Below are positions 35,746 through 48,900 of a stretch of DNA of 64,000 nt, piece after piece. The translations under genes were made by a program, and so were the position numbers. Positions within the stretch are counted from its first letter, which is position 1. Every line of letters starts with the position of its first letter. The notes under the pieces were generated by a model. The model was not told the origin of the DNA. It was given only the letters and a program-made list of their open reading frames with translations, and did no database searches. The DNA is from Dasypus novemcinctus (taxonomy: Eukaryota > Chordata > Mammalia > Cingulata > Dasypodidae), in NCBI RefSeq assembly GCF_030445035.2, contig NC_080680.1, forward strand, positions 47,071,212 to 47,135,211. Direction: 5' to 3'.

Positions 35746-35763
35746 TCTGGTCAGGGAACCAAA
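35746..35763 (-). other. Primer-binding site, tRNA-Glu-like
   Basis: Immediately inside the 5' LTR, the minus strand reads TTTGGTTCCCTGACCAGA. TGGTTCCCTGACC matches the complement of the 3' end of tRNA-Glu over 13 bases, followed by mismatches. tRNA-Glu priming is known for HERV-E-type class I elements. Confidence 0.7.
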
Positions 35764-36202
35764 TGTTGCAGCAAAGTCAGGAGTTCTGAATAGTAGAGAA
35801 GCCCAATTGACACTCGGAGAGGCAGAGGAACAGATTTATTACGAGCAGACTCAGAGGAGAGTCAGTCTCCAAATTCTGAGCCCCGTTTTCCAGTTTTCGT
35901 AAGTTGATATAGGATTTTATGTGGAATCAGCATGACTTTTGTTTATTGGCTAATGCATTGCTAGGCAAAATTTTGCAAGTGGGGTTACAGAAGCAGAGTG
36001 CAGATGCAAGGTCACAGGCTGATTTACAGAAGTGGGGCGGGCTGGAGTGGTTTATTAGATTATAGAAGCAGGCAGGGGCAGGAGTCATTCATTTGATATT
36101 CTTCTGCAAGGCCATGTTCTCACAGGCTGATTTACAGAAGCAGGGACAGGAGTGGTTCATTAGATGTTTTTTCTGCAAGGTTATGCTTTTCATTTCTCAA
36201 CA
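35764..36202 (-). repeat. Provirus 5' LTR
   Basis: 439 bp with TG..CA ends, in the same order as the 3' LTR, and adjacent to the primer-binding site. The complement of AATAAA lies at about 35837. It is the proviral promoter and would transcribe leftwards, against PDCD1LG2. Confidence 0.9.
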
Positions 36203-36206
36203 AGCC

Positions 36207-38080
36207 CACTTAAAGAGATATGTATGATATAATGCGGTGTTTTGATATTTTAAAATTCATGAAGAAATTGAGGTAGAGAAAAAATAAGATGAGGTTAGAA
36301 TGAGATTAGAGCTTTCAGACTGTGGTCATATGCATGGAAAGTATGTCTATTTCTGTGTGACTGAGGCCGGAGAGGCCAAACCAGGGAAGGTCTGTCAGGC
36401 TACACTAAGGAGAACTTAATCTTGCAAATATTGGGAGTTCCTGAAGTCTATTAAGCAGGAGTGACAAGGTCGGATTTGATTATTCCACTCATTCTGCCTG
36501 CTGGATAAATAGTCAACAACTATGAAGTGAGTGTCTGCTTAATGCCAGATATTGTTCTAGGAGCTGGAGGCATAGTGGTAAGCAAAACAAACAAAATCCC
36601 TGCCCTCCTTATGCTTGTATTCTTACGAAAGATGCCAGCCAATAAATGTAATAAACAAGTAAATTATATGGTACATTAGATAGTAATGAGTGGTTTGGGG
36701 GTAAAAAGACAGGTAAGGAGAATTGGGAATGTTTGTGGAGGTGTGGTACTGTCATAATTTTACATAAGGCAATCTCATTTGAGATGGCAAAGTAAGTGTT
36801 CAGGTGTTAAGATACCCACTCTGGCAATAAGGTTAGAATCACAGAGACCGGTTATAAGGTTATTGCAGAAATTGATGCAAGAGATGACAATGGCTCAGAT
36901 TAGGTTAGAAGCTAGAATGATCAGATTCTGGATTTGGGTGAAGGAAAACCCTATAGGATGTGTTAGTAAATCAGATGTAGGATGAAAAAAGAAAGGAATC
37001 AAAAATGATTCCAAGGTTTATGTCCTCCACCTAGACAAGTGGAGATGGAGCAAGACTACAGGGTAAAAACACCAGGGAGGAAACTCTGCTGGGGTATAGA
37101 GAAATGAGAAGTTGAATGAAGGTAATGGCAATGGATGGAAGAAAGGAGGGGTGTGGGAGGGGACAGTTCCAGCACTGCCTGCTGTCTTTTGCTGTCACCC
37201 AAAAGAAACACTGTGCTGTGCTCAGGATCAGATGTTTCAACCTGACACCTAGGATGGATGGTGAATCTTCCTTCTCAGGAGAGCCTAGAGATAAAACAGC
37301 CCCTAGCAGAGATCAACTTGCTGCCGGGCACATCTCTTCCTCTTTTGCCATGAGCATATGTCATAGTAACATTCACTGAGACAGGCTGGCTAAAGTTTGC
37401 ATGTTTTATGGCATCTGGCTCCCCTTCTCCCACCACCTATATCTGTTCCCAGCAGAGAGGGAGCTGGGTTCCTCCCTCACATAAAGCAGACACCTGAGAG
37501 GGATGCTGTGCAGAGAACACCTCCCTGCATTGGCCTTGCATTGAGCCCACTCATGAAGCTGACTTTGCTTTGTGAGTAAAACATTTTCCATCCACTGCTG
37601 ATGTGAATCGTACTTTTGCTGGCAACCCAGACACATGCAAACCATGGAATAGGCTCTTCCTGGTGGTAGGCATTAGTTTGCTCCATGCAGTGAGACTCCT
37701 CCCTGGAGGAGGTACTATGTCTCTCTTTCTTACTGATAGAGAGGGATCATCCAAAAGGTATCTAGGAGGTAGAATTAACAGGACTTAGTAATGGACTGGA
37801 TTTGCAGAATGAGATGTGAGTATTTCTCAGATGACCCTCAATTTACAGAACAAAATGTGAGTAGTTCTCGATGACCTTGGGTAGCAAATTCATGAAGGTT
37901 CTTTCAAACACTGCAGGCTAGAAAGAAAGAATCATGACCATAGAGCAACCATCTAGTGCTTCTTAAAATTCTGAATTAAGAATACCAAAGAGATGTAGAG
38001 GACCCAAATGGAAAGGAATCTGGAAAATCTCTTATTAGAGTGAAATAATAAAAATTCTTAATATAATAGGTACTTCTTAT
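36207..38080. other. Intron 1, mostly non-repetitive
   Basis: An old L2-like stretch is probable at about 36505-36720 (CCAGATATTGTTCTAGGAGC, then AAAATCCCTGCCCTCCTTATG, then ATAAACAAGTAAATTA). The remainder shows no exon or young repeat. Confidence 0.45.
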
Positions 38081-38084
38081 ATTA

Positions 38085-38290
38085 TGTACTAGACACTGTG
38101 CAAAATATACATTACTTCTTTTGGGCCTACAACTCAATGAGCTGAGTGTTATTATTATTGGCATTATAGGAAAATGAGGTACAAAGCATTTTTATAAACC
38201 GTTCAGTCTTAGAGTTGGGCAATAATTTAAAGACCGGGGATTTGAAACCAGTTAGGACTGATTTTAGAGTCTGAGCTCTTAATCGATGCA
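38085..38290 (+). repeat. MIR SINE fragment
   Basis: TACTAGACACTGTGCAAAAT, then TATTATTATTGGCATTATAGG, then GAAAATGAGGTACAAAGCA and CTGAGCTCTTAATC follow the MIR consensus order in sense orientation. Confidence 0.65.
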
Positions 38291-39856
38291 AGGGACATAT
38301 TTTCCTGAGAAGAAGGATTAAGAGGAAAGAAAGCTGCTGGTTGGAAAGTACCTTTACAACAATGTCTGTCCCTTGATTTGTTCAAGGAAACAATATACAT
38401 GGAAAGTCCCTTTGATGAGCATGGAAGAAAAGGATGTTAAGGCCAGTGTACCATGAGTCAGGAGTCATTTCTGTTGCCAGAATTACATATTACATGCCAT
38501 TCTTTTGTGTTCTGGAATAAGAATGCTGGGCAAGTGCTGGCCTGATGGTTGACACCTTTTCTAGATATATTTGCATTCTGATAAGGAAAAGGACCTTCAT
38601 CTTCAACTAAGGAATGCCTTGGCATTTCCCTGTGGAAAGCACATGATTCTGTTCCCAGTTATTTCCCAAGGCCTGCTGTAATAGCTCCCTTCCCAAAATA
38701 AAAATAAGAATACAGACCACTGTGACCCTTACATTTCCCTCTAGCTCCTGCCTCATTTTTCTTCTCACTTTTCTAGTGCTCTTCTCTAAAGAGTTGCCTG
38801 GATTCTGCTGTCTCCACATCTTCTGGTTTTCTCTTGAACTCACTCAGGCTTTCATCTGCACCAAATCCACTGATCCTACACTTGCTAGGGCATTGCTGGC
38901 CTCCATGCTGCTTAATCCTTCCATCAGAATTTGGCTCAACTGCCTGAAACACTGGGTCCTTTTTTTTTTTTAATGTAAATGAGGTCAAGTCATTCCTCTG
39001 ATTAAAGCCTTCATTGATTTTCTATCACACTTGGAGCAGCTTTGCTTTTACCTAGTTTAAATGTATACCTCCAATTGATTTCCCTTGAATAGCTCCATGG
39101 TGAATAAAACTTACAGGTCTCTTTGAGGACAGTATAGCTGACAGTGGTGTATCCTGGCCCTTTTGCCTTCAACCATGAGAGTCCCTTGGGTGGGAGAAGG
39201 GTTTGGAGCAAAGGAGGGGCAGGATGTGGGACAGGACCAAAACTGGGCTCCCTCTGGAGCCGATTCCCTACTCTCCTTGTCTAAACCTCTTAATAACAGG
39301 CACTTCAAGTGACAGGTCCACTCAGTTGCAGCACTCAAGAGAGCATAACTACTTTGCCTGCTTAGTCAACTTTCAAGTATTTATTTGAATCTAGCTCTGT
39401 TCTCCTGAGCATTAGCCAGACTGACTCCCAGAGTTCCAGTCCAGCTAGAGAAGATGGTGTGCACTATTCATTTAACTAACAAGCTTAGTTTTCAAGGGCC
39501 TGCTACTGAAAACAAAACAAACAAACAACAACAACAAAAAAAAAACCATGGCAGTCTTCATGATAGAGACAAGAAAATAACTGCCAGTGTGAGGGACTCA
39601 GAAGACAAGGCTGTTAGAAAAGGAAAAAGAGTTTTTAGCTTTAGATTGATAAAGACTTTCTTGCTTCCTCTTACTCTTTTCTCCAGGCATTCAATTTATA
39701 ATTACTCTTCCCAGCGTCACTCCACCACTACCCTCCTCTTCCCCTAAAAGATTTGTTTACGAGTCATTTCCTAGTTTTCGTGAGTGAGCACATCGACAAA
39801 TCATGAGACCCAGCAAAGCTGCAGAAGGCCCTGAGACTTTCAATTGTCTATTTCAG
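38291..39856. other. Intron 1, last part
   Basis: No exon was recognised before the exon 2 acceptor. A T-rich run (38960-38971) and an A-rich run (39537-39545) occur. A pyrimidine tract ending TCAATTGTCTATTTCAG is the acceptor of exon 2. Confidence 0.45.
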
Positions 39857-39925
39857 ATCCACTACAGAACATGTTTCTCCTCCTACTAATTTTGAGCCTG
39901 GGAATATGGCTTCGCCAGACAGCAG
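39857..39925 (+). CDS. PDCD1LG2: PDCD1LG2 exon 2: signal peptide
   Basis: The acceptor TATTTCAG precedes 14 untranslated bases (to CAGAAC) and the ATG at 39871. The 55 coding bases give an 18-residue hydrophobic leader ([18 protein letters not shown]) plus one base. The donor is GTAAGA. This ATG is chosen because it sits exactly where human PD-L2 begins and gives a typical signal peptide. The first base of codon 19 is here; joined to exon 3 it gives glycine where human has alanine. Confidence 0.95.
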
Positions 39926-42900
39926 GTAAGAAAGGACAAAGAGAGAGACCTGAGAAAAAGGAATTGGTGGTGGCCTAATTGAAGCCAGTGGTGAGAATAC
40001 GGTCTGTAGGCTGAGGGCCTTTTTTTTTTTTTTTTTTTGAGAGGAAGTGTGATCACCCGGCTGTTACAAGCATAGTAAAAGAGCAGTGACTAGGGTGGCT
40101 TGTGCCTCTGGCAATATCCTCCTTTCACAGAATGCGGACTTAGATATTGACCCATCCAGCCCCACGGTGGTAATGACAAGGAGACAGAACCACTTTGGCC
40201 ATGTACAGCTGAATTGATACAAGAGGGCAGGAGTTGACCTCCTTTAAAGGTGAGATGCCAAGCAGCTGTGCCACTTCCGTGAGGAGTCAGGAAACAATGG
40301 TCAGGGGGCTACCTAGAGGACTCCTTTACTCTAAAGAGCCTCTTGCAGGCAGTCTGCCAATCAGTAGTTATTCATTTGAGTTTCTCTTTTAAAAAGCAAC
40401 AGTAGCAGCCTATTGATCAAAACTTAAGGTGGATTACTTGAATTGAAAAATCCGATTCTTCCTAAAGTCTAAATGAATAATGAATTTTGGGGTTATGCCT
40501 TTGGATTTTGAAGAAAGGACTTCTACTGGAGCATGCGAGTGGGCAGGAAGGAGAGCAGCTTCAGAGTCTGTTGCTCTGCTGGGGAAGGTAGTTCAGGCCA
40601 TCACAGCGGGAGTCAGGGCTGGGCGTGCGCTATTTGGGGGGAACACCAGGAGATAAGAGAGGAAGACTAGTGGGGACAGGGGATTAGGTCCTTGGAGCGA
40701 GTAGCCCTACCCCCATGAGAAATCCTTCCATTTTCTGCCTTTGGTTGCAAAATAATGGCTTCTTTTGCATTGATCATCATTTGAAGAGCCTTTCCCTCTC
40801 TTCCCAACCATATTTCTTTCCCTCTTTTGGACTTCCCAGCCTGGTCTGGGACCAGAGACATAGAGACCTGGCCCTCCTTAGGGAAGACCCCAATATTCTG
40901 CTGACTCTAGCATGCCCCTGCACACCTCGCTAAAGGAATGCTTCAGGTTTCCTTTCCAAGAAATCTGGACTGGTTGTGGGAGGGGGAGGATTTTATCCAT
41001 TATGTTTATACTAGTTTGTGTTTCTTTTTTATAAGAAGTATGCATTTAGGTATTATTTGTATAATGAAAAGATAAAATTTTTAAATATTGAAATCTTTCA
41101 AAAACATATGAGAGTAATAAGTCTCCAACACTGGTGTCTGAGAGAGAGTGGTGGCTGTCGGGGCACCCAGACTGGCCATTCCACTTCCTTCATTTTTCCT
41201 CATGCATACCTGGACCTCCACTCTTTATTGAAAGGGGGGGGGGAAAGATACATGGATTAGATCAATATGATTCCTTATTACCTTCTAAGTGTACATTTTT
41301 TTTCTTTCCGAAATTTTTTAAATAATGCTTTTGAAAGCATTGTTTGTCATTACAAAAAAAGTAAAATGAAAAAAACACAAATGCCCATGGACAGGAGAAT
41401 AGAAAGTGTGGTGTATTAGCAGGATGAAATATTATGCAGCATGCAGATAAAGGAATTACAAGAACACCTAACCACATTTATGGATCATAGAAACAAAATG
41501 GTGAGTAAAAAATCAAGCCCAGAAGATGTTGTACAGCACAGTGTCATTTTTATAAATAGTATTTTGTTTAGGATTGCATATATATGAGATAAAGCTGACA
41601 AAATAGGCAAAAGAGAGAAACATAATATTCAGGATGGCAGTCACCTCTGGTGAGAGGTATGCTACCATATGGATAAACCTTAGAAATACTCTCCTGCATA
41701 TATTTTACAACATGAATTGTTTGAATGTAGTGACATTTAAAGGACCCATGAAACTTATATATTATGCACTCTAACTTTTTAAATTTTTCTTGTGGTAATA
41801 TATATACAACACAAAATTTCTCATTTTAACCACTTATGTATGTGCTATTAAATGATATTAATTACATTCACATTACATTCTTCATCCTCCAGAGATGGAT
41901 GGACACCAGGAGGTACATGGCCATGTGACACTTGAGGTCACTCTGGGCATACCCTAGGTCAGTCACTTGCTACTTTTATCCCCTAAAACAACCTCAGCTG
42001 ACCCCTGACAAAGCAGAAGAATCAGCTTGGGAAAGGATTTCTAAGAGAAGAGAAGTTTCCATGCATCCCCAAAGAAGGGAACATGAGTCAGGTGCCCAGA
42101 GCCAGAATTCTGTCCTAAAACTGGAACTTCAGAGTTTTCTGGAGGATGTAGATCAGCCCCCCACCTCCCCCGACCTTTCAAGTACATTATGTAGGTCTTC
42201 TGAAAAACCTTAAGTCTCCGTGGTTAAATGGAAAAAAAGGCATAAAATTAGCTTAAAGAGGAAGCTATCTTAGGAGCCAATGCAAATGATTTGTGTTTTG
42301 TTTCCTGGATATGTGACAGCTGTTGATTCCCACTGAAGCCTGGTTGAAAATAAAATGCAAAGTTCCCCAGGAATTTTGAACAAGGCTCTAGCATTGCTCA
42401 AGTCAGCTGCTTTTATCTAACTGAAGGACAGGGAAGTATGCATTTTTCATGCCTTTGCCAAGTCCTTTGCCCATTAATTTAGTTAAGGGCCCCAGATGAA
42501 TGGGAAAAGCTGTATTGTCTGCTTAATTTGGTAGTCATGGAAACTTTTCAACTTTCTCCATTTGTCTGATAACTTCAGGAGTTCAATGCTATGTTGAAAC
42601 TTACTGTAATGACCATGTAGGTAATGAAATAGAAAAGAAAGCAATGTCTTTCATTTAGCCTAAAACTAAAAAGTTGATTCATCCCATTCACAGATGTAGT
42701 CTGCACATGCCAGGGGGTAGTCACATCTGTAGATTTGTTATGAGCAGAGGCTTTGAAGACACAGCTGTGAATCTGAATTCCAACTCCATGAGTCACCTCT
42801 CTTGGACAAGTCATGTCACTTCTTTAAGCCTCAGTTTCCTCATCTGGAAATGCGGATAGTAACTCCTACCAGGAGCATCAAATGATATGTGTAAGGGGCA

Positions 42901-45900
42901 GCTCCGGGTCTGGCTCATTGTAGGTGCTTACTAAATGTTAATTATTACTCTACTTTCCAATAACAGTCTGAACACAGAAAAGTGTTACCACTCTGTTTCT
43001 CAAATGTTAAAGGGCATGTGAAACCCGCCCCCTTGTTAAAATGCTGATTCCGATTCACTAGGTCTGAGGGGGCTGCTGAGAGGCTGAGGCAGAATTGCTT
43101 ACTAGCTCCCAGGTGAAGCTGAGGACTATGCATGGCAAGATGGTAAAAGATACACTATTACAGGTGTTTTATTCATCTGACCAATGGTTCTCAAGTATTA
43201 GAAGTTCCCAAGGAACTTAAAAGTAAATTGATGCCAGGTCCCCCCACCAAAAGAGGCCTGAGCATTAGTATTTTTTAGAGCCTCGCAGGCTATCTCAGGC
43301 TGAAGCTATCTGCCCCAGTGATTCTAATGTGCAGCCAGGCTTGAGAACAAACTCTTCACAGAAGTTGTTGTTTGCAAGAGGTCTTCTGATTTCCTTGGTA
43401 ATTCGCAATAAGCAAAAATTGTTTTAGATTTCAAATGTGTGTTGCACTTTGTAAACTCCTGCTTTTATATGGAGGAAATCAAGCTTGAAGGGTACATTTG
43501 CATGTCTTAGCAGCTTTAATTGGGTCAAAATTAGACCAAATATAGCAGTTGATCTTCTAGTTATTCTGAGCTACTCAGACACATGGCTCATATGTTTGCT
43601 AATTGCTCTTCCCTTGTGGTAGACATGAGCTGGTCGGGGTCACCTCTCTTAGGACCATTGCCTACACCATTATTATTTTATATTCTCCAGAAGGCAGAGG
43701 GGCAAAGCAGGCAGAAGAATGAATTTTTGTCAAAGGCCCAGGCAGTAGAAAGGGAAGTTCTGCTGTATGCTATGGGGAGTACCAGAGGAAGTTATAAGCA
43801 TTCCCATCCTCATGAGAAAAAAGCTTAAGTTTGGTCAGTAAATTTGCTAAATAGAGTCAATAGAGTTTAAACTGGAATTATTATATCTAATTCTTGCTGA
43901 GTCTCAGACTCAGCAACTCACTTTCCTTGCAGGCCTCCTTTCTCTTCCCTGTTTCCTGATTCATCATTTGTGATAGAGAAGAGAAGGAAATTCTACAAGA
44001 CAGTAAAAGTAGTAAATTCCTGAGTCTGGCATATAGAAAATGGTTGGAACATATTTGATGAATGAATAAATAAATATTATCCTTCCAGGGCAAAGTAGCT
44101 TTGGTATCAGGTGACTTTGTCCTAAAACCCATATAAGGGGACTTAATAACTTATGTAGTTAGAGATGATTCCTTTCATAGGGGGATCGGCCCATAAGATG
44201 AGGAGACCCTGAGATGAGAATTGTTACAGGTGTCCAGTGGAGTCCACAAAATGGAATCATACAGTAAATTCTGGAGCACTACATTCCTTTCCACATTACC
44301 TGGGGGTCTTCTCAACCTTGCCAAAGAAGTTTAGTTGTGATGTGCATTGTTTTGCATCTGTCCACAGACTCTGGGCAGCTGTGAATTTTTAGAGGTATCA
44401 TAAATGTCAGTAGAAAGGCACACTAACGTTCTAATGATGGTTAGAGCAGAAGGTGGTGGCAAGATACAAACTCACATTCAGTTGTTTTTGAGAAATCTCA
44501 AGTTTATGCATAGCACTGTCAAGGGCGCGGAGTGGAAATTAAGAACGCCAGTCAGTGCAATCTTGGCCAAATTACAGTTTGAAGACAGGAAAACAGAAGT
44601 GTGTATAGTCAGGCTGTCCTTTCTTTCTTCCCCCTGTTCTCTTTGTCATTTATTTGCCAAACCCTTACCTGGAACTTACTATGTGTTAGATATTGGGGGA
44701 TATAGAAGCAAACTCAGTGTGGTCACTGTCTTCAAGGACTTGCAAGAGAGTAGAGGAAAAAATCTAAACAGAAGAGAATTGCAGTGTGAGTCATTAAGAA
44801 AGCAGAAAACAACAAAGTAATCCTGTGAAATCTGTTGCCCAGGATGGTCAGGGAATGAGCTGTCCTGGCTAATAAAATAACTTGTTTAATAAAGAATGGT
44901 CTTGCATTCTGTACATGGATTACCGTGTTCCAAAGAATTAATCATGGTACAAAAGAAAGGAACTAACACTTGCTGAGTACCTATTATCTGCCAGATATGG
45001 GTCCTTCACAGACACCCCTGATTGAGTTTTCACCACAATGCGGAGAAGGAGATATTAACCTTGATTTATAGCTAAACAGGACTGAAACTTGTAGAGGTTA
45101 AATGACCTGTTTAGGTCAAAAGGCTCAGAATCCTGATACGGTTAGGATTTGAACCCATGTCCATCTGTCACTAAATCTTATGCTCTTTCAACACCACATT
45201 TTATACTGAAACAACTTCTCAAATAGCTAATGCTTAGAAGAAGCCCTCAGATATTCATTGAATGGATATTTTGACTGAATTGAATGAATAAAGCCAGCTT
45301 GACTGAACATAATTTGATCTAATCTTCTGTCATGAATCAGAAATGACTTCAAGATCGTGCTATACTGCACTCAGTGGATATCAACTCATTAATGATGGAA
45401 GCAGCGTAATTTCATAAGATTTCACATGCTTTATTCATGCATACCCTACCTTCATTAATTTGCCAATATGGATTATTGCTTATGCTGGTTTTTCTTTATA
45501 TTATTCTTTAAATAAACTCAGCTTTTATTTTTAAACAAAATTGTTTATCCCTGTGATGGGAAACAAGTATCACTTATACTTGTCAACACAGGATAAGAAC
45601 AAAAATAAATGCAGTGGAAATAAACTTGTGTTATTAAATTTCCACCAAGCTACTATTATCTGTCTACGGATCAGATCTTGGAGTCTTCCTATTTTATTAA
45701 AAAGAGAAAATAGCCAGTGTTAAAAGTGAGCCTCACTGCAGATTTTCTCTTACATGTAATTTAAAGGATTGAAATAGAACTGAAAAGGGGAAAAAATTCT
45801 TTTCTGAATAATTCAACTCTCTATTGGCCTTGGTTCTGCCCCATCTAAAATCATCTTGCATGCCTATAGTGGTATATGCCCCACATTTTGGGCGATATTC

Positions 45901-48900
45901 TTTTAGTGGAAGCCACAGCTATTTAAGTTGACTGACTCGCTCTGCATTTTAACTTTAGTAGCCATGTGACCTCTTTAAGCCAGTTTCCTTAATTATACAA
46001 TGACAATGATAATTTTTTTTCATAGGCTTGTTTTAGGGATTAAATAATATAGTTCTAAAGTGCCTAACTTGGCTCATGGTAGTAACTCTTAGCCCGTCTT
46101 CCTTTTTTCTTACTGATGAAGAAGAGGTGCTCCTTCAGTGGCCTTGTAGGAGGTGGTGGTGGAGAGCACTGGGGACTTAGAAATACCTGGGTCTGATCCT
46201 GGTTATGTCATTTGGGGCAAGTTTCTTAACCTTTCTGTGCCTCAGTCTCATTTTCCATAAAAAAGCAGAAAACAGTATTGTGAAAAGGAGAACTTCTGTT
46301 TTTATGTGAGGGGTGATTTGGAGTGACTGCAGGGCTCTAGAGACTGAAGGGAGATGCTAGTGAGACAAGCAGTGCTGCCCGTCAGCCTCTCTGGCTGGCA
46401 TGCCTGCAGGAGGGAGACCAGCAGCACAGATGGGGAGTGTTTAGAGGAGAGAATGTCCGCAGGGCAGTGGGTCAGGAATGCCTTGGAGGGAAGATTCCAT
46501 TTTTGCACAGCGCCGTTGGGGCAAAGGAGAGAGATGAGTCCAAGGCTGCCCTGATGATGACAGCTATGTCCCAGGAAGTGGGGTGGCTGGATCGCCTCAG
46601 CTCCCACTCTGGAGAGAACTGAACTGTGAAGGCAGACAAGGGCAGAATGTCATGTTTTCTTTTCAGGTTTATTCATAGTGACTGTCCCCAAGGAACTATA
46701 CCTGGTAGACCATGGCAGTAATGTGACCCTGGAGTGTGATTTTGACACTGGAGGTCATGTTGAACTTGGAGCCATAAAAGCCAGTTTGCAAAAGGTGGAA
46801 AACGAAACGTCCTTGCACAGTGAAAGAGCCATTTTGCTGGAGGAGCAGCTGCCCCTGGGGAAGGCCTTATTCCACATCCCCCGAGTCCAAGTGACAGACG
46901 CGGGGAAGTACCGCTGCCTGATCATCCATGAGGTCGCCTGGGACTACAAGTACCTGACTCTGAAAGTAAAAGGTGAGTGGTTTCAGGGACTGAAATCCAT
47001 GGAGGCATCTTCCCAACATGGGCCCTGCATTAGCTACAGGTGACAGAAACCCACTGAGGCAAAAACTGGGGGACGCTGTGAGGAGACAGAGCTATCTCAT
47101 AGAAAACAGCACCTGCTCAAAAATCTTTTTATTTATTTACTTTTTAGCATCTGAGTATAAGATAGCTGAAGTGAGGGTAAATAAGGGCAGGGGCTGCAGG
47201 AATCAAATGGACTGGAGGAAGCCAGGAAAACGAGTCCCTGAAAGACGTGAGGTTACCAAAGAGAAACTGTCTAATTCACAGTTTTCCTAAAGAATGGCCC
47301 TGATCTGATTATTCATCTATCCTTTCAGAAATAACTTCTATAATCCAGAGCTTTTTTTTCCTAACGTATCAGTAAAGAACTTTTTTTAAAAGATTATTTA
47401 TTTATTTATTTATGCCTCCTCCCTCCCTCCATTGTCTGCTCTCTGTGTCCATTCACTGTATGTTCTTCTGTGTCTGCTTGTCTTCTCATTAGGCAGCTCA
47501 CCAGGAACCAATCCTGGGACCTTCTGGAGTGGGAGAGAGGAGATCATTCTCTTGTGTCACCTCAGCTGCCTGGTCTGCTGCATCTCTTATTGTCTCTCCT
47601 CTGTGTCTCTTTTTGTTGCATCATCTTACTGTGCCAGCTCTCCGCGTGGACCAGCACTCCTGCATGGGGCAGCACTCCTGAGCGGGGCAGCCCTCCGCAT
47701 GGGCCAGCCTGCCACACGGGCCAAGTTGCCTTCACCAGGAGGCCCTGGGCATCAAACATCGAGCCCTGGACCTCCTATATGGTAGACAGGAGCCCAACAG
47801 CTTGAGCCATATCCGCTTCCCAGTCCAGAGTTTTTTAAAGTATAGTTTGCCATCTATTAATGGTTTAAAAATCCAGTTTAGTGAGTAGCAACCAGCTGGG
47901 TATATATTTTTTTCAAATAAAATGAATATAACAGAATAGAATAGACTAGAATAGGATAGAAAATATCAGAAGGCTTTGCATAGTAAGGCTGAGTAGTGAA
48001 ATTTGTTTTAGAGAGTGTATATGTGTGTGTGTGTGTGTTAGGTGATCATGTCATGTTTTTTCTCACTGTGGGTTACAGGGTAAAAAGTTTGAAAAACGGT
48101 GCTCTAGTTCAAGCTCCATCTGTGCAGATGAAGCTGCCAAGGGTCAGAGAAGTGAAGAGGATGCCCCAAGGGTGCCCAGGAAGTCAGCAGGTGTCCTCTC
48201 TCCTCCAGGCTCAGGGCTCTCTCCCCCATAACACAAACCCAGTGCACATTTGCAGAGACCCGTCGCGTTCTTGTTTGAAGAAATACAGGGTGGCAACTAT
48301 AAAAGAAGAGATTTCGTTCTGCTTGTTGGCTTGTGTTTTACAGTGAAACTATGCCAGGATTTTTCTGCACCCTTTCCCCATCTCACCCATGAGGCCTCAG
48401 GATCTGTCTGTCTTCTGGAGGGTCTGTGTATTATGAACGACCCAGACAGCAATGCTCTGACTCTATGATCTGGTACAAAGAAGGTCAAAACTAGATTAGA
48501 CATGAGGGTGCATGTTGTTTTCACAATGTGACCTTTGGTCGGTTATTTCACCTTTCATAACCTCAAGTTTTCCTTATTTGCAAAATGAAGACAATAGTGG
48601 TTGCTGTGGAGATTAAAAGAGATAATGAACCTACAGAACTGAGCCTGGTGTTCAGCACAGAGGGAGTGTCCAGAGATTTGGTTAATGGACTCTTGATGAT
48701 CACTCTCCCCCCATCTCCCCCATCTAACTGTCAGTGAACCACCAGGAAAGCACTTTCTCTCATATTCCCCACACCAGGCATCAACTGAGAGGAACTATGG
48801 AACACTGGAATTAGTTTGAGCTCCGTTAAGGTGGGGAAAGAGGGCTGTACATTCTTACGATTCCTAATGTACTCCGAATCTACAGCCCTAAATCACCACC

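Larger units (their letters stand above)
31071..36202 (-). mobile_element. Env-less gamma-type endogenous retrovirus (antisense)
   Basis: A 5.1-kb provirus with two LTRs, antisense to PDCD1LG2 in intron 1, flanked by the 4-bp duplication AGCC (31067-31070 and 36203-36206). The internal region, read on the minus strand, has a primer-binding site, a leader, capsid-type gag remnants, reverse transcriptase, RNase H and integrase remnants, then the 3' LTR. Nucleocapsid/protease, the RT thumb/connection and env are not found. All frames are interrupted, so the element is defective. The tRNA-Glu-like primer site and gamma-type pol place it in ERV1. Confidence 0.9.
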
